Assembly: GCA_964459385.1 (NCBI GenBank) | Contig: CAYWLG010000011.1 | Span: forward strand, 1 to 64,000 | Direction: 5' to 3' | DNA: 64,000 nt | DNA from: UBA6107 sp964459385 | GTDB lineage: Bacteria; Chloroflexota; Anaerolineae; Anaerolineales; Anaerolineaceae | Shown: positions 15,202-22,625 of the stretch, in pieces | How the letters are laid out: every line of letters starts with the position of its first letter | How positions within the stretch are numbered: position 1 is the first letter of the stretch | Translations under genes and position numbers: made by a program | The notes under the pieces: generated by a model | What the model saw: the letters and a program-made list of their open reading frames with translations, nothing else | The model's database searches: none | Told to the model about the DNA's origin: nothing

Positions 15202-16328
15202 GATTTTACCTGTTTTGAACGCGGTTGATATTTTTCCAGAAAATCGGCTGCAAAATCGCTGAATTGATTTTGTAGGATCATCTGGCGGGATCTTTGAACC
15301 AATGAGACCAAAAATCGAATATTGTGGATGGAGATCAATGTTGCGGCTAGCATTTCTTTGGCGATGATGAGGTGGCGGATGTAACCGCGCGTGAAGGTGC
15401 GGCAGGCATAGCAATCGCAGCTTTCATCAATGGGGCCATGATCGTGAGCATAAGAGGCGTTCATCAGGTTAACGCGCCCGCCGGGGGTGAAAGCGGCTGC
15501 ATGGCGGGCCAGACGGGTAGGCAGCACACAGTCGAAGATATCCACGCCGCGCAAAATGCCATTGATCAGGTCTTCGGGGGAGCCCACGCCCATCAGATAG
15601 CGCGGCTTGTTTTCGGGCAAAATGCCATTGACCACATCCAACATGTCGTGCATCTCTTTTTTTGATTCCCCCACTGAAAGCCCGCCAATGGCGTGACCTG
15701 GAAAGCCCAGAGAGGCGATGAAGTTCGCCGATTGGGCACGCAGAGCCGGGTCAACGCCACCCTGCACAATGCCGAAAAGCGCCTGATCTGAGCGCGATTT
15801 TGCCTTCAGGCAGCGCTCTGCCCAGGCATGGGTGCGGCGCATCGAATCATGGATGTAGGCAGCATTGTTGGGGTCGGCGCATTCATCAAAGGCCATGATA
15901 ATATCCGCGCCCAGTTTTTCCTGAATCTGGATGGAGCTTTCAGGGGTGAAGCGATGCGTTGAACCGTCAATGTGGCTTTTAAACGTGACGCCATCTTCAT
16001 CCACCTTGCGCGTATCCGAAAGAGAGAAAACCTGAAAGCCGCCCGAGTCGGTGAGCATGGGGCCGGGCCACTGCATGAATTCATGCAGGCCGCCAAACTC
16101 GGCCACCAGGTCAGCACCGGGGCGCAGGTAAAGGTGATAAGTGTTCGAAAGCACCAGGCTGGCCCCCGTCTCTTTTAATTGGGCCGGGGTGACCGCTTTC
16201 ACGGTAGCCTGGGTACCGACCGGCGCAAACACGGGCGTCAACAGATCCCCATGAGGGGTGTGAAATACCCCGGCGCGGGCGCGATCTTCGCGTTGTTCGA
16301 TATCAAAGGTGAATGAGTTTTTTTCCAT
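15198..16328 (-). CDS. tgt: tRNA-guanine transglycosylase
   Basis: A 376-residue bacterial Tgt that exchanges guanine-34 for preQ1 in tRNAs for Asp, Asn, His and Tyr. General-base motif DSGGFQ starts at Asp94. The nucleophile is Asp266 in GVDIFDCVLPTR. Zinc ligands are Cys304, Cys306 and Cys309 in CDCYAC, with a His about ten residues later. VQGGVDPALR is also typical. Length is normal. It is the first gene of a pair with uppP. The TATAAT on the minus strand lies only 9 bases upstream of the ATG, so the mRNA may have almost no leader. Confidence 0.97.
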   Translation of the reverse strand: MEKNSFTFDIEQREDRARAGVFHTPHGDLLTPVFAPVGTQATVKAVTPAQLKETGASLVLSNTYHLYLRPGADLVAEFGGLHEFMQWPGPMLTDSGGFQVFSLSDTRKVDEDGVTFKSHIDGSTHRFTPESSIQIQEKLGADIIMAFDECADPNNAAYIHDSMRRTHAWAERCLKAKSRSDQALFGIVQGGVDPALRAQSANFIASLGFPGHAIGGLSVGESKKEMHDMLDVVNGILPENKPRYLMGVGSPEDLINGILRGVDIFDCVLPTRLARHAAAFTPGGRVNLMNASYAHDHGPIDESCDCYACRTFTRGYIRHLIIAKEMLAATLISIHNIRFLVSLVQRSRQMILQNQFSDFAADFLEKYQPRSKQVKS

Positions 16329-16336
16329 CAGTGCGT

Positions 16337-16342
16337 ATTATA
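16337..16342 (-). promoter_or_regulatory. tgt -10 box, near-leaderless start
   Basis: TATAAT on the minus strand with 8 bases to the tgt ATG. The expected transcription start falls within about two bases of the start codon. The -35 region is weak. Confidence 0.55.
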
Positions 16343-16456
16343 GCCTGTAAATGCGCTGTCGGTTGAAAACAGTAAATGCCTTCGCTAAAGGGGGCTTTTC
16401 ATCATAAAAATCAATTTGCCGGAAAAATATGTGTAGATTTTGAAAAGGGGATAACC

Positions 16457-16485
16457 TTGTTCATGATATACAGGTGATTTATACT
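16457..16485 (+). promoter_or_regulatory. alr promoter, apparently leaderless
   Basis: TTGTTC (16457-16462), a 17-base spacer, TATACT (16480-16485). Transcription is expected at about 16492, the A of the ATG chosen for alr. No Shine-Dalgarno is visible. Confidence 0.5.
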
Positions 16486-16491
16486 TGTGCC

Positions 16492-17607
16492 ATGGACACT
16501 GAGGCAAAATCAATCTGGTTAGAGATCAATCTAGGGGCCATCAAACGTAACATTCAAAGAATCAACAAGCTCACCGGCCGGCCGGTAATGGCCGTGGTGA
16601 AAGCCAATGCTTATGGGCATGGCCTGTTCGACGTGGCCAAAGCGGCAGAACAGGCCGGGATTGCCCGTTTATGCGTGGCCCGTCTTGAGGAGGCAATCGC
16701 TCTGCGCGAAGCAGGCATCCGCGCCCCGATCCTTGTTTTGGGCTATACCTCCGCATTGGAAGTTCCCAAAGCGATTGAGCACTCGATTTCACTGGCATTA
16801 TTCAATTATGAGAACGCGCCTCAATATGAAGAGGCGGCTCATTCTACCTCAGGGAAATTAAACGTTCATATTAAAATCGACACGGGTATGGGGCGGCTGG
16901 GCATTTTTCCGCACAAGGCCGCCGATTTCGTGGCCGGTGTGACAAAAATGGCGCATATCAATGTGGAAGGTCTATTTACTCATTTTGCCAGCGCCGATGA
17001 ACCCAATAAGACGACTACGGATGATCAAAACATCAAATTCAAGCGTGTACTGAGCGAACTGGAGAGCGTAGGGATTCGACCCTCGATCATCCATGCAGCC
17101 AACTCGGCGGCAACCCTCTATCATCCCGATACCTGGTACGACGCTGTGCGACCGGGGATTGCCATTTATGGCATGAACCCTTCCGCCGAAGCTCCATTGC
17201 CTGCTGGATATGAACCCGCCCTGACCTGGAAGACACGGCTGACCAGCGTCAAACTTTTGCCGCCCGGCTCAGGCGTGAGCTACAACCACCGCTACATCAC
17301 CTCAAAAGAGGAATGGATCGGCGCCACGGCTGTGGGCTATGCCGACGGCCTGCGCCGCAAGTTGGGCAACATCGCGCTGATCAACGGTCAGCGCGTGGAA
17401 CAGGCGGGCATGGTCTGCATGGATCAAACCATGTGGAAGCTGGAAAACGTGCCCGATGCAAAAGTAGGGGATGAGGTGATCCTCATCGGCTCACAGGGGC
17501 ATGAACGCATCAGTGCCGAAGAAGTGGCGGCCGGCTGGAATACCATTGATTACGAAGTAGTATGCGGGCTTTCTGCGCGCGTTCCACGTTATTATTACGA
17601 CGAATAA
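16492..17607 (+). CDS. alr: Alanine racemase
   Basis: A 371-residue PLP enzyme that interconverts L- and D-alanine for peptidoglycan. Lys37 in VVKANAYGHG forms the PLP Schiff base. Tyr264 in GVSYNHRY is the second catalytic base, followed by VGYADGLRR. I prefer the ATG at 16492 (MDTEAKSIWLEINL) to an in-frame GTG at 16474, because the -10 box overlaps the codons between them and the family start fits. The recJ gene follows after 13 bases, so the two are probably co-transcribed. Confidence 0.96.
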   Translation: MDTEAKSIWLEINLGAIKRNIQRINKLTGRPVMAVVKANAYGHGLFDVAKAAEQAGIARLCVARLEEAIALREAGIRAPILVLGYTSALEVPKAIEHSISLALFNYENAPQYEEAAHSTSGKLNVHIKIDTGMGRLGIFPHKAADFVAGVTKMAHINVEGLFTHFASADEPNKTTTDDQNIKFKRVLSELESVGIRPSIIHAANSAATLYHPDTWYDAVRPGIAIYGMNPSAEAPLPAGYEPALTWKTRLTSVKLLPPGSGVSYNHRYITSKEEWIGATAVGYADGLRRKLGNIALINGQRVEQAGMVCMDQTMWKLENVPDAKVGDEVILIGSQGHERISAEEVAAGWNTIDYEVVCGLSARVPRYYYDE

Positions 17608-17620
17608 AGGTGAATCACCC

Positions 17621-19318
17621 TTGTTAAATACGCCCAAAGCAAAAAACTGGTGGGTCTATCCGCGCATTTCTGCGGAAGTAGACCAGGCATTAAACATCTA
17701 TCCACCCTATATGCGCCAATTGCTGTTTAATCGTGGCTGCAATAATGCCGAATGCGCGGCAGATTACCTGAATGCCGCTTCTCCGCTGGGCGACCCGTTT
17801 CTCTTGCTCGATATGGAGAAGGCAATCGAACGTTTGCTGCAGGCAATTGACCGCGAGGAATCGGTCGTCGTTTATGGCGATTACGATGTGGACGGCGTTT
17901 CTGCCACAGCTTTGATGGTGCAGGTGCTGCAAAAGTTCAACGCCAAAGTGACGCGTTACATTCCCAATCGATTTGATGAAGGCTACGGGGTCAATAAAGA
18001 AGCCGTCCAGCTTCTGGCAGATTCCGGTGCCAAATTGATCTTGACCGTTGATTGCGGCATTCGTTCACCTGAAGAGGCGGAGCTGGCGCATCAATTGGGC
18101 GTGGATATGATCGTCAGCGATCATCACTACCCTAAAGATAAGTTGCCCGCCGCGGTGGCGGTCATCTGCCCAAAAAGAGAGGGAGACCCATACCCTGATA
18201 AGGATCTGGCCGGGGTGGGATTGGCCTACAAGATCGCTCAGGGGCTTTTTGCAAAACGGAAAGCCGGCGATTGGAGCGCAGATGACTGGCTCGATTTTGT
18301 GGCTCTGGGTACGGTGGCCGATGTGGTGCCGCTGGTCGGCGAAAACCGGGTGATGGTACGGCGTGGCATTGGATTAATTCGCCAGGGCAAACGAGCCGGT
18401 TTGCAGGCCTTGATCAGGGTGACCGGGCGTGACCCGCAGCGCGTATCAGCCGGGGATATCGGCTATATGATCGGCCCGCGCTTGAATGCGGCCGGGCGCA
18501 TGGAATCTGCTTTGCAGGCATACTCCTTGTTGATGGCCGATTCTGTTGAAGAGGCGGCCATCCTGGCCCAAAAGCTCGACAACCAGAATGCTGAACGCCA
18601 AAAGTTGACCAAAGAAATGCGCGCCATGGCCGAAGATCAGTTTGGCCCTGAACCGGAGCTTAACATATTAACAACCTTCAATGAGCATTACAATGCCGGG
18701 GTCATGGGGTTGGTTGCCACCAGCCTGGTCGAAGCCTACTATCGCCCGGCGATCGTGGGCAGCATTGAAGGGGATGTGATCAGAGCCTCTTGCCGGAGCA
18801 TTGAAGAATTTCATATCACCCAGGCACTGGATGAATGCGCCGACCTGCTGGTTCGTCATGGGGGGCACTCTATGGCGGCCGGTTTTACCCTTGAGAAGGC
18901 AAAAGTAGATCAATTTCTGGAGCGAATCCAGGCGGTGGCTGAGCGGGAGCTGAGCGGCAAAGAACTGCGCAAGACGCTGAAAGCCGATCTCGAAATGCCA
19001 ATTGAGCAGGTCAAAGAAGTTTCTCTGCGCGATCTTGAAAAACTGCAACCCACCGGCATGGAAAACCCCAACGCGGTCTTTATTTCGCGAAATGTCGAGA
19101 TCAAGGCGGCGCGCGCCATCGGGGCTGAAAAGAAACACCTTAAGCTCACTTGCCTGGCAGGCTATTTCCTGCTGGATGCGGTGGCCTGGAATCAGGCGGA
19201 TTGGCTGCCCATGCTGCCGGGAAAATTTGACATCCTCTATAATATTGAAGAAAACTCTTACATGGGCAACCGCACCATGCAGTTGAATGTGCGCGATATG
19301 CGTCCTTCTGGTCTTTAA
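17621..19318 (+). CDS. recJ: Single-stranded-DNA exonuclease RecJ
   Basis: A 565-residue 5'-3' exonuclease of the DHH family, used in recombination and mismatch repair. Metal-binding motifs are DYDVDG (87-92), DCGI (near 144) and DHH (167-169), with a DHHA1-type region including GPRLNAAGRMES and the GGH motif in RHGGHSMAAGF. It starts with TTG at 17621, preceded by AAAGGTGA at a good distance; no ATG or GTG fits better. The C-terminal OB-like region (about 455-560) is present, so the gene is complete. It lies directly after alr. Confidence 0.95.
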   Translation: MLNTPKAKNWWVYPRISAEVDQALNIYPPYMRQLLFNRGCNNAECAADYLNAASPLGDPFLLLDMEKAIERLLQAIDREESVVVYGDYDVDGVSATALMVQVLQKFNAKVTRYIPNRFDEGYGVNKEAVQLLADSGAKLILTVDCGIRSPEEAELAHQLGVDMIVSDHHYPKDKLPAAVAVICPKREGDPYPDKDLAGVGLAYKIAQGLFAKRKAGDWSADDWLDFVALGTVADVVPLVGENRVMVRRGIGLIRQGKRAGLQALIRVTGRDPQRVSAGDIGYMIGPRLNAAGRMESALQAYSLLMADSVEEAAILAQKLDNQNAERQKLTKEMRAMAEDQFGPEPELNILTTFNEHYNAGVMGLVATSLVEAYYRPAIVGSIEGDVIRASCRSIEEFHITQALDECADLLVRHGGHSMAAGFTLEKAKVDQFLERIQAVAERELSGKELRKTLKADLEMPIEQVKEVSLRDLEKLQPTGMENPNAVFISRNVEIKAARAIGAEKKHLKLTCLAGYFLLDAVAWNQADWLPMLPGKFDILYNIEENSYMGNRTMQLNVRDMRPSGL

Positions 19319-19328
19319 GGATGAAAAC

Positions 19329-20225
19329 TTGAAGCCCCCTTCACACCTGAAAGCGGTTTTGCTGGGCCTGTTGGTGACCTTTATTTGGTCTACCTCGTGG
19401 ATCTTTATCAAGATCGGGTTGAAAGAAATTCCGGCCATGACGTTTGCCGGTCTGCGCTACTTTTTGGCCTCACTGGTTTTGCTCCCTTTCCTGTTCCAAA
19501 AACAGATACGCGATGAGGTGAAACATCTGCATGCTGGTGATTGGCTGCTCATGGTGGCCCTTGGGGTGGTCTATTACGCGCTCGCACAAGGTGGACAGTT
19601 TTTAGCGCTGGCCTACCTGCCTTCGGTGACCGTGAGCCTGGTGCTCAACCTGACGACTTTGTTTGTGGCCTTTTCGGGCATGGTCTTTTTAAAAGAACGC
19701 CCCACCTGGGTTCAGTGGCTGGGCATTGGTCTCAATCTACTCGGTATTTTTGTATATTTTTATCCGGGGGCTTTCAGCGGCATCCAGTGGTTGGGGCTGC
19801 TCTTTGCCGCGATCAGCCTGAGCGCGAATATCGGCGGTTCCATTCTCAGCCGCAAAGTGAACCGTGAGGCCAAACACAGCCCATTGATGATCACTATCGT
19901 GAGCATGACGATCGGCTCGGTCTTGATGCTGATCACTGGCTTGACCACGCAGGGAATCGCTCCGATCAGCCTGACGAGCTGGGGCATCATCCTCTTGCTG
20001 GCGGTGGTGAATACGGCTTTTTGCTTTACGGTATGGAACTATATTTTACAAACACTGAGCGCCACCGAATCGAGCATCATCAACAGTACCATGCTCGTAC
20101 AGATCGCCATTCTGGCCTGGATCTTTTTGGGTGAGCGCCACACCCCGCAGGAGATCATTGGTCTTGCACTGACGGTGGCCGGGGTGGCAATTTTTCAACT
20201 GCGCACGGCAAAACAGTCCGCTTAA
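19329..20225 (+). CDS. EamA/DMT-family transporter
   Basis: A 298-residue inner-membrane protein with ten predicted helices in two EamA repeats (about 8-140 and 150-290). WSTSWIFIKIGLKEIPAMTFAGLRY-type sequence near the N terminus and FLGERHTPQEIIGLALTVAGV near the C terminus are typical of drug/metabolite exporters. The substrate cannot be read from sequence. I chose the TTG at 19329 because TAAGGA lies 8 bases upstream and overlaps the recJ stop; an upstream start at 19287 would sit inside recJ with a non-homologous tail. Confidence 0.88.
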   Translation: MKPPSHLKAVLLGLLVTFIWSTSWIFIKIGLKEIPAMTFAGLRYFLASLVLLPFLFQKQIRDEVKHLHAGDWLLMVALGVVYYALAQGGQFLALAYLPSVTVSLVLNLTTLFVAFSGMVFLKERPTWVQWLGIGLNLLGIFVYFYPGAFSGIQWLGLLFAAISLSANIGGSILSRKVNREAKHSPLMITIVSMTIGSVLMLITGLTTQGIAPISLTSWGIILLLAVVNTAFCFTVWNYILQTLSATESSIINSTMLVQIAILAWIFLGERHTPQEIIGLALTVAGVAIFQLRTAKQSA

Positions 20226-20293
20226 ACTTCCAAATCTGTTAAGCCAAATTCCCCTCCATTTGCCTTATCCTGAGTATGATTAATGGCAGGTGC

Positions 20294-20299
20294 TATAAT
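20294..20299 (+). promoter_or_regulatory. -10 box of the AAA ATPase gene
   Basis: TATAAT preceded by TGC, an extended -10 element, 46 bases upstream of the ATG at 20346. No good -35 box is seen. Confidence 0.5.
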
Positions 20300-20345
20300 A
20301 AATCATACCCTGATCCTTTCAATGTGATCAACTGGAGGGGTTTTC

Positions 20346-21677
20346 ATGACGATTGACTCAACCCAAATGCCAAATTCGGTGGCCAGCAGCGGCGGGAGCT
20401 TCATGCCACCGCCCATTAACAGCGTGGACGATACCGGGCTTGGATTTCTCTGGCTGCAAGACCTGGCCTTGAAGATCTTGTATTTTCAAGGTTATCTGAC
20501 CGGTTTTAAAATTGCTGAAGCGATGGCTCTGCCATTTTCTGGCACGGTCGATCAAATTTTGGACGGTCTGAAAAAAGAAAAGATGGTGGAAGTGCGCTCT
20601 TCGCAAATGGGCGGGTTGGGAGAAGGCGCCTACCTGTACGCCATTACCACAGCCGGTATTACCCGTGCGCGCGAAGCATTGGAGCGCAGCCAATATGCCG
20701 GCCCTGCCCCCGTGCCGCTGGATATTTATAACGATTCGGTGCGCCGTCAAAGCCGCGGCAGGGTGACCGTTACCAGTCGCCACATGCATCAGGTGATCAA
20801 TGATCTGGTCTTCAGCGATAAGACCTTCAATCGTTTGGGCCCGGCGGTCAATTCAGGCACATCCATCTTCATTTATGGCCCTCCAGGCAACGGCAAGACC
20901 AGTGTGGCGCGCAGTATCGGCAATTTGATCTTAAGCCAGACGATGTATATTCCCTATTCCATCTACGTGGATGGGCAGGTGATCACAGTTTTTGATTCGG
21001 TGAATCACCAACTGGCTCCCGAAGAAGAAAGTTCCACCACGCCAGGCCGCGGTGGTATGCGCAAAGATTTGCGCTGGATTCGCATTCGCCGGCCGTTTAT
21101 TGTGGTGGGCGGAGAACTTACCCTTTCTGGCCTGGACCTCGTCTTTGACGATACGCTGAAGTATTACGAAGCGCCTTTCCAGGTGAAGGCCAATGGCGGC
21201 ATTTTACTGATCGATGACTTTGGCCGCCAACAGGTACGCCCCCGCGATCTGTTGAATCGCTGGATCGTGCCTCTGGAAAACCGTATCGATTATCTTTCGC
21301 TGCACACGGGGCGCAAGATCGAGATCCCGTTCGATGTGCTGGTGATGTTCTCAACCAACCTGCCCCCCAAAGACCTGGTAGATGAGGCATTCCTGCGCCG
21401 CTTGCGCCATAAGATCGAAATCGGTGACCCCAGCTATGACGAATACCGCGAAATCTTCAAAAGAGTGGCCTCTTCCAAGGGGGTTGAATACTCAGATGAA
21501 GGTCTGGCTTACCTGTTACAGGAGTGGTATATCAAACCACAACGCAAAATGCGTGCATCGCATCCGCGTGACCTTTGCGATCAGATCGTGGACATCTCCA
21601 GGTATCTGGGCGTTGAACCCACGATGAGCAAAGAAATGCTGGATCGAGCCGCCGATTCTTACTTTGTCGAGCTATAG
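20346..21677 (+). CDS. AAA-family ATPase with N-terminal winged-helix-like domain
   Basis: A 443-residue cytoplasmic ATPase. Residues about 30-115 look like a winged helix (AEAMALPFSGTVDQILDGLKKEKMVEV). The AAA core has Walker A GPPGNGKT (178-185) and Walker B ILLIDDFG (286-293), then an STN-like sensor 1 (MFSTNLPP) and arginine-finger region EAFLRRLRHKI. The pattern resembles the MoxR/AAA group often seen near pilus genes in Chloroflexota, but no pilus genes are here. Function is unknown; a nucleic-acid or protein-remodelling switch is a guess. A CTGGAGG site precedes the ATG. The GDPD gene begins just after its stop. Confidence 0.85.
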   Translation: MTIDSTQMPNSVASSGGSFMPPPINSVDDTGLGFLWLQDLALKILYFQGYLTGFKIAEAMALPFSGTVDQILDGLKKEKMVEVRSSQMGGLGEGAYLYAITTAGITRAREALERSQYAGPAPVPLDIYNDSVRRQSRGRVTVTSRHMHQVINDLVFSDKTFNRLGPAVNSGTSIFIYGPPGNGKTSVARSIGNLILSQTMYIPYSIYVDGQVITVFDSVNHQLAPEEESSTTPGRGGMRKDLRWIRIRRPFIVVGGELTLSGLDLVFDDTLKYYEAPFQVKANGGILLIDDFGRQQVRPRDLLNRWIVPLENRIDYLSLHTGRKIEIPFDVLVMFSTNLPPKDLVDEAFLRRLRHKIEIGDPSYDEYREIFKRVASSKGVEYSDEGLAYLLQEWYIKPQRKMRASHPRDLCDQIVDISRYLGVEPTMSKEMLDRAADSYFVEL

Positions 21678-21678
21678 G

Positions 21679-22434
21679 ATGTTCAAACAATTTTCAAAAC
21701 CCCTTATCTTTGGCCACCGCGGTGCCTGTGCACACGCCCCTGAAAACACGATTGCCTCATTTAAACTTGCCATAGAACACGGCGCCGATTTTATTGAGCT
21801 GGATGCCAAGTTGTCGTTGGATGGCGAGGTGATGGTTATTCACGACCCTACCGTGGATCGTACCACGGACGGAAATGGCCTTGTAAATCAACTGACCCTA
21901 CAGCAGTTGAAAGTGCTGGATGCCGGCAGCAAATTTAACGAAAAATTTGCCGGCGAAAAAATCCCAACGCTGGATGAGGTGTTCAAGGCGGTCGGCCAGG
22001 ATGTTCTCATCAATGTTGAACTGACCAATTACAAATCACAGACCGATCAATTGATCCCAAAGGTGGCTGACTTGGTGAAAGTGAATCACATGGAAGAAAG
22101 AGTGCTTTTCTCCTCTTTCCTGCCGGGCAATCTTAGCCGCATGCACCAATTGCTGCCGGACGCTCCGGTGGCGCTGCTCTGCCTGGCCGGGTTTGCCGGC
22201 TCATTTTCACGATCGGTCTTTTGTCTTGGAGTATCCCCCAGCATTATTCACCCCTATCTGACAGATGTGAATGCCAAATATGTCGCAAATGAGCATAAGC
22301 GCGGCCGCCGTGTTCACACCTGGACGGTAAACGACGAAGACGATGTGCGCAAAATGCTCGCCGCCGGGGTGGATGGCCTCTTCACCGATGACCCATTGGC
22401 CACTCGCAAGATAATGGAAAGCATGGAGAAGTAA
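21679..22434 (+). CDS. Glycerophosphodiester phosphodiesterase
   Basis: A 252-residue GDPD that hydrolyses deacylated phospholipids to glycerol-3-phosphate and an alcohol. FGHRG with catalytic His13 and Arg14, then ENT, the metal-binding ELDAKLSLDG and VIHDPTVDRTTDG are all present, along with the terminal HTWTVNDEDD and GVDGLFTDDP. There is no signal peptide, so it is the cytoplasmic (UgpQ-like) type. The ATG at 21679 follows the ATPase stop by one base. A strong terminator lies about 70 bases downstream. Confidence 0.94.
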   Translation: MFKQFSKPLIFGHRGACAHAPENTIASFKLAIEHGADFIELDAKLSLDGEVMVIHDPTVDRTTDGNGLVNQLTLQQLKVLDAGSKFNEKFAGEKIPTLDEVFKAVGQDVLINVELTNYKSQTDQLIPKVADLVKVNHMEERVLFSSFLPGNLSRMHQLLPDAPVALLCLAGFAGSFSRSVFCLGVSPSIIHPYLTDVNAKYVANEHKRGRRVHTWTVNDEDDVRKMLAAGVDGLFTDDPLATRKIMESMEK

Positions 22435-22501
22435 GAAGTTTTCTCGAAAGATTATCTTAAGGGCAATTCGGATAATAAATTCGAGAAGAAGTGACAAAAC
22501 T

Positions 22502-22548
22502 TCCAAAAACACGTGCATATACCCTGCTCGTGTTTTTGGATTTTTGTT
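22502..22548 (+). terminator. Terminator of the ATPase-GDPD operon
   Basis: A 12-bp stem TCCAAAAACACG/CGTGTTTTTGGA (22502-22513, 22529-22540) has a 15-base loop, followed by TTTTTGTT. Confidence 0.9.
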
Positions 22549-22625
22549 AAAATGAGTAAAGAATATTAATTGAGTAAAACTTAAGCATAGATATTCTGGC
22601 CAATGATTCTATTCTGAAGGACTGC

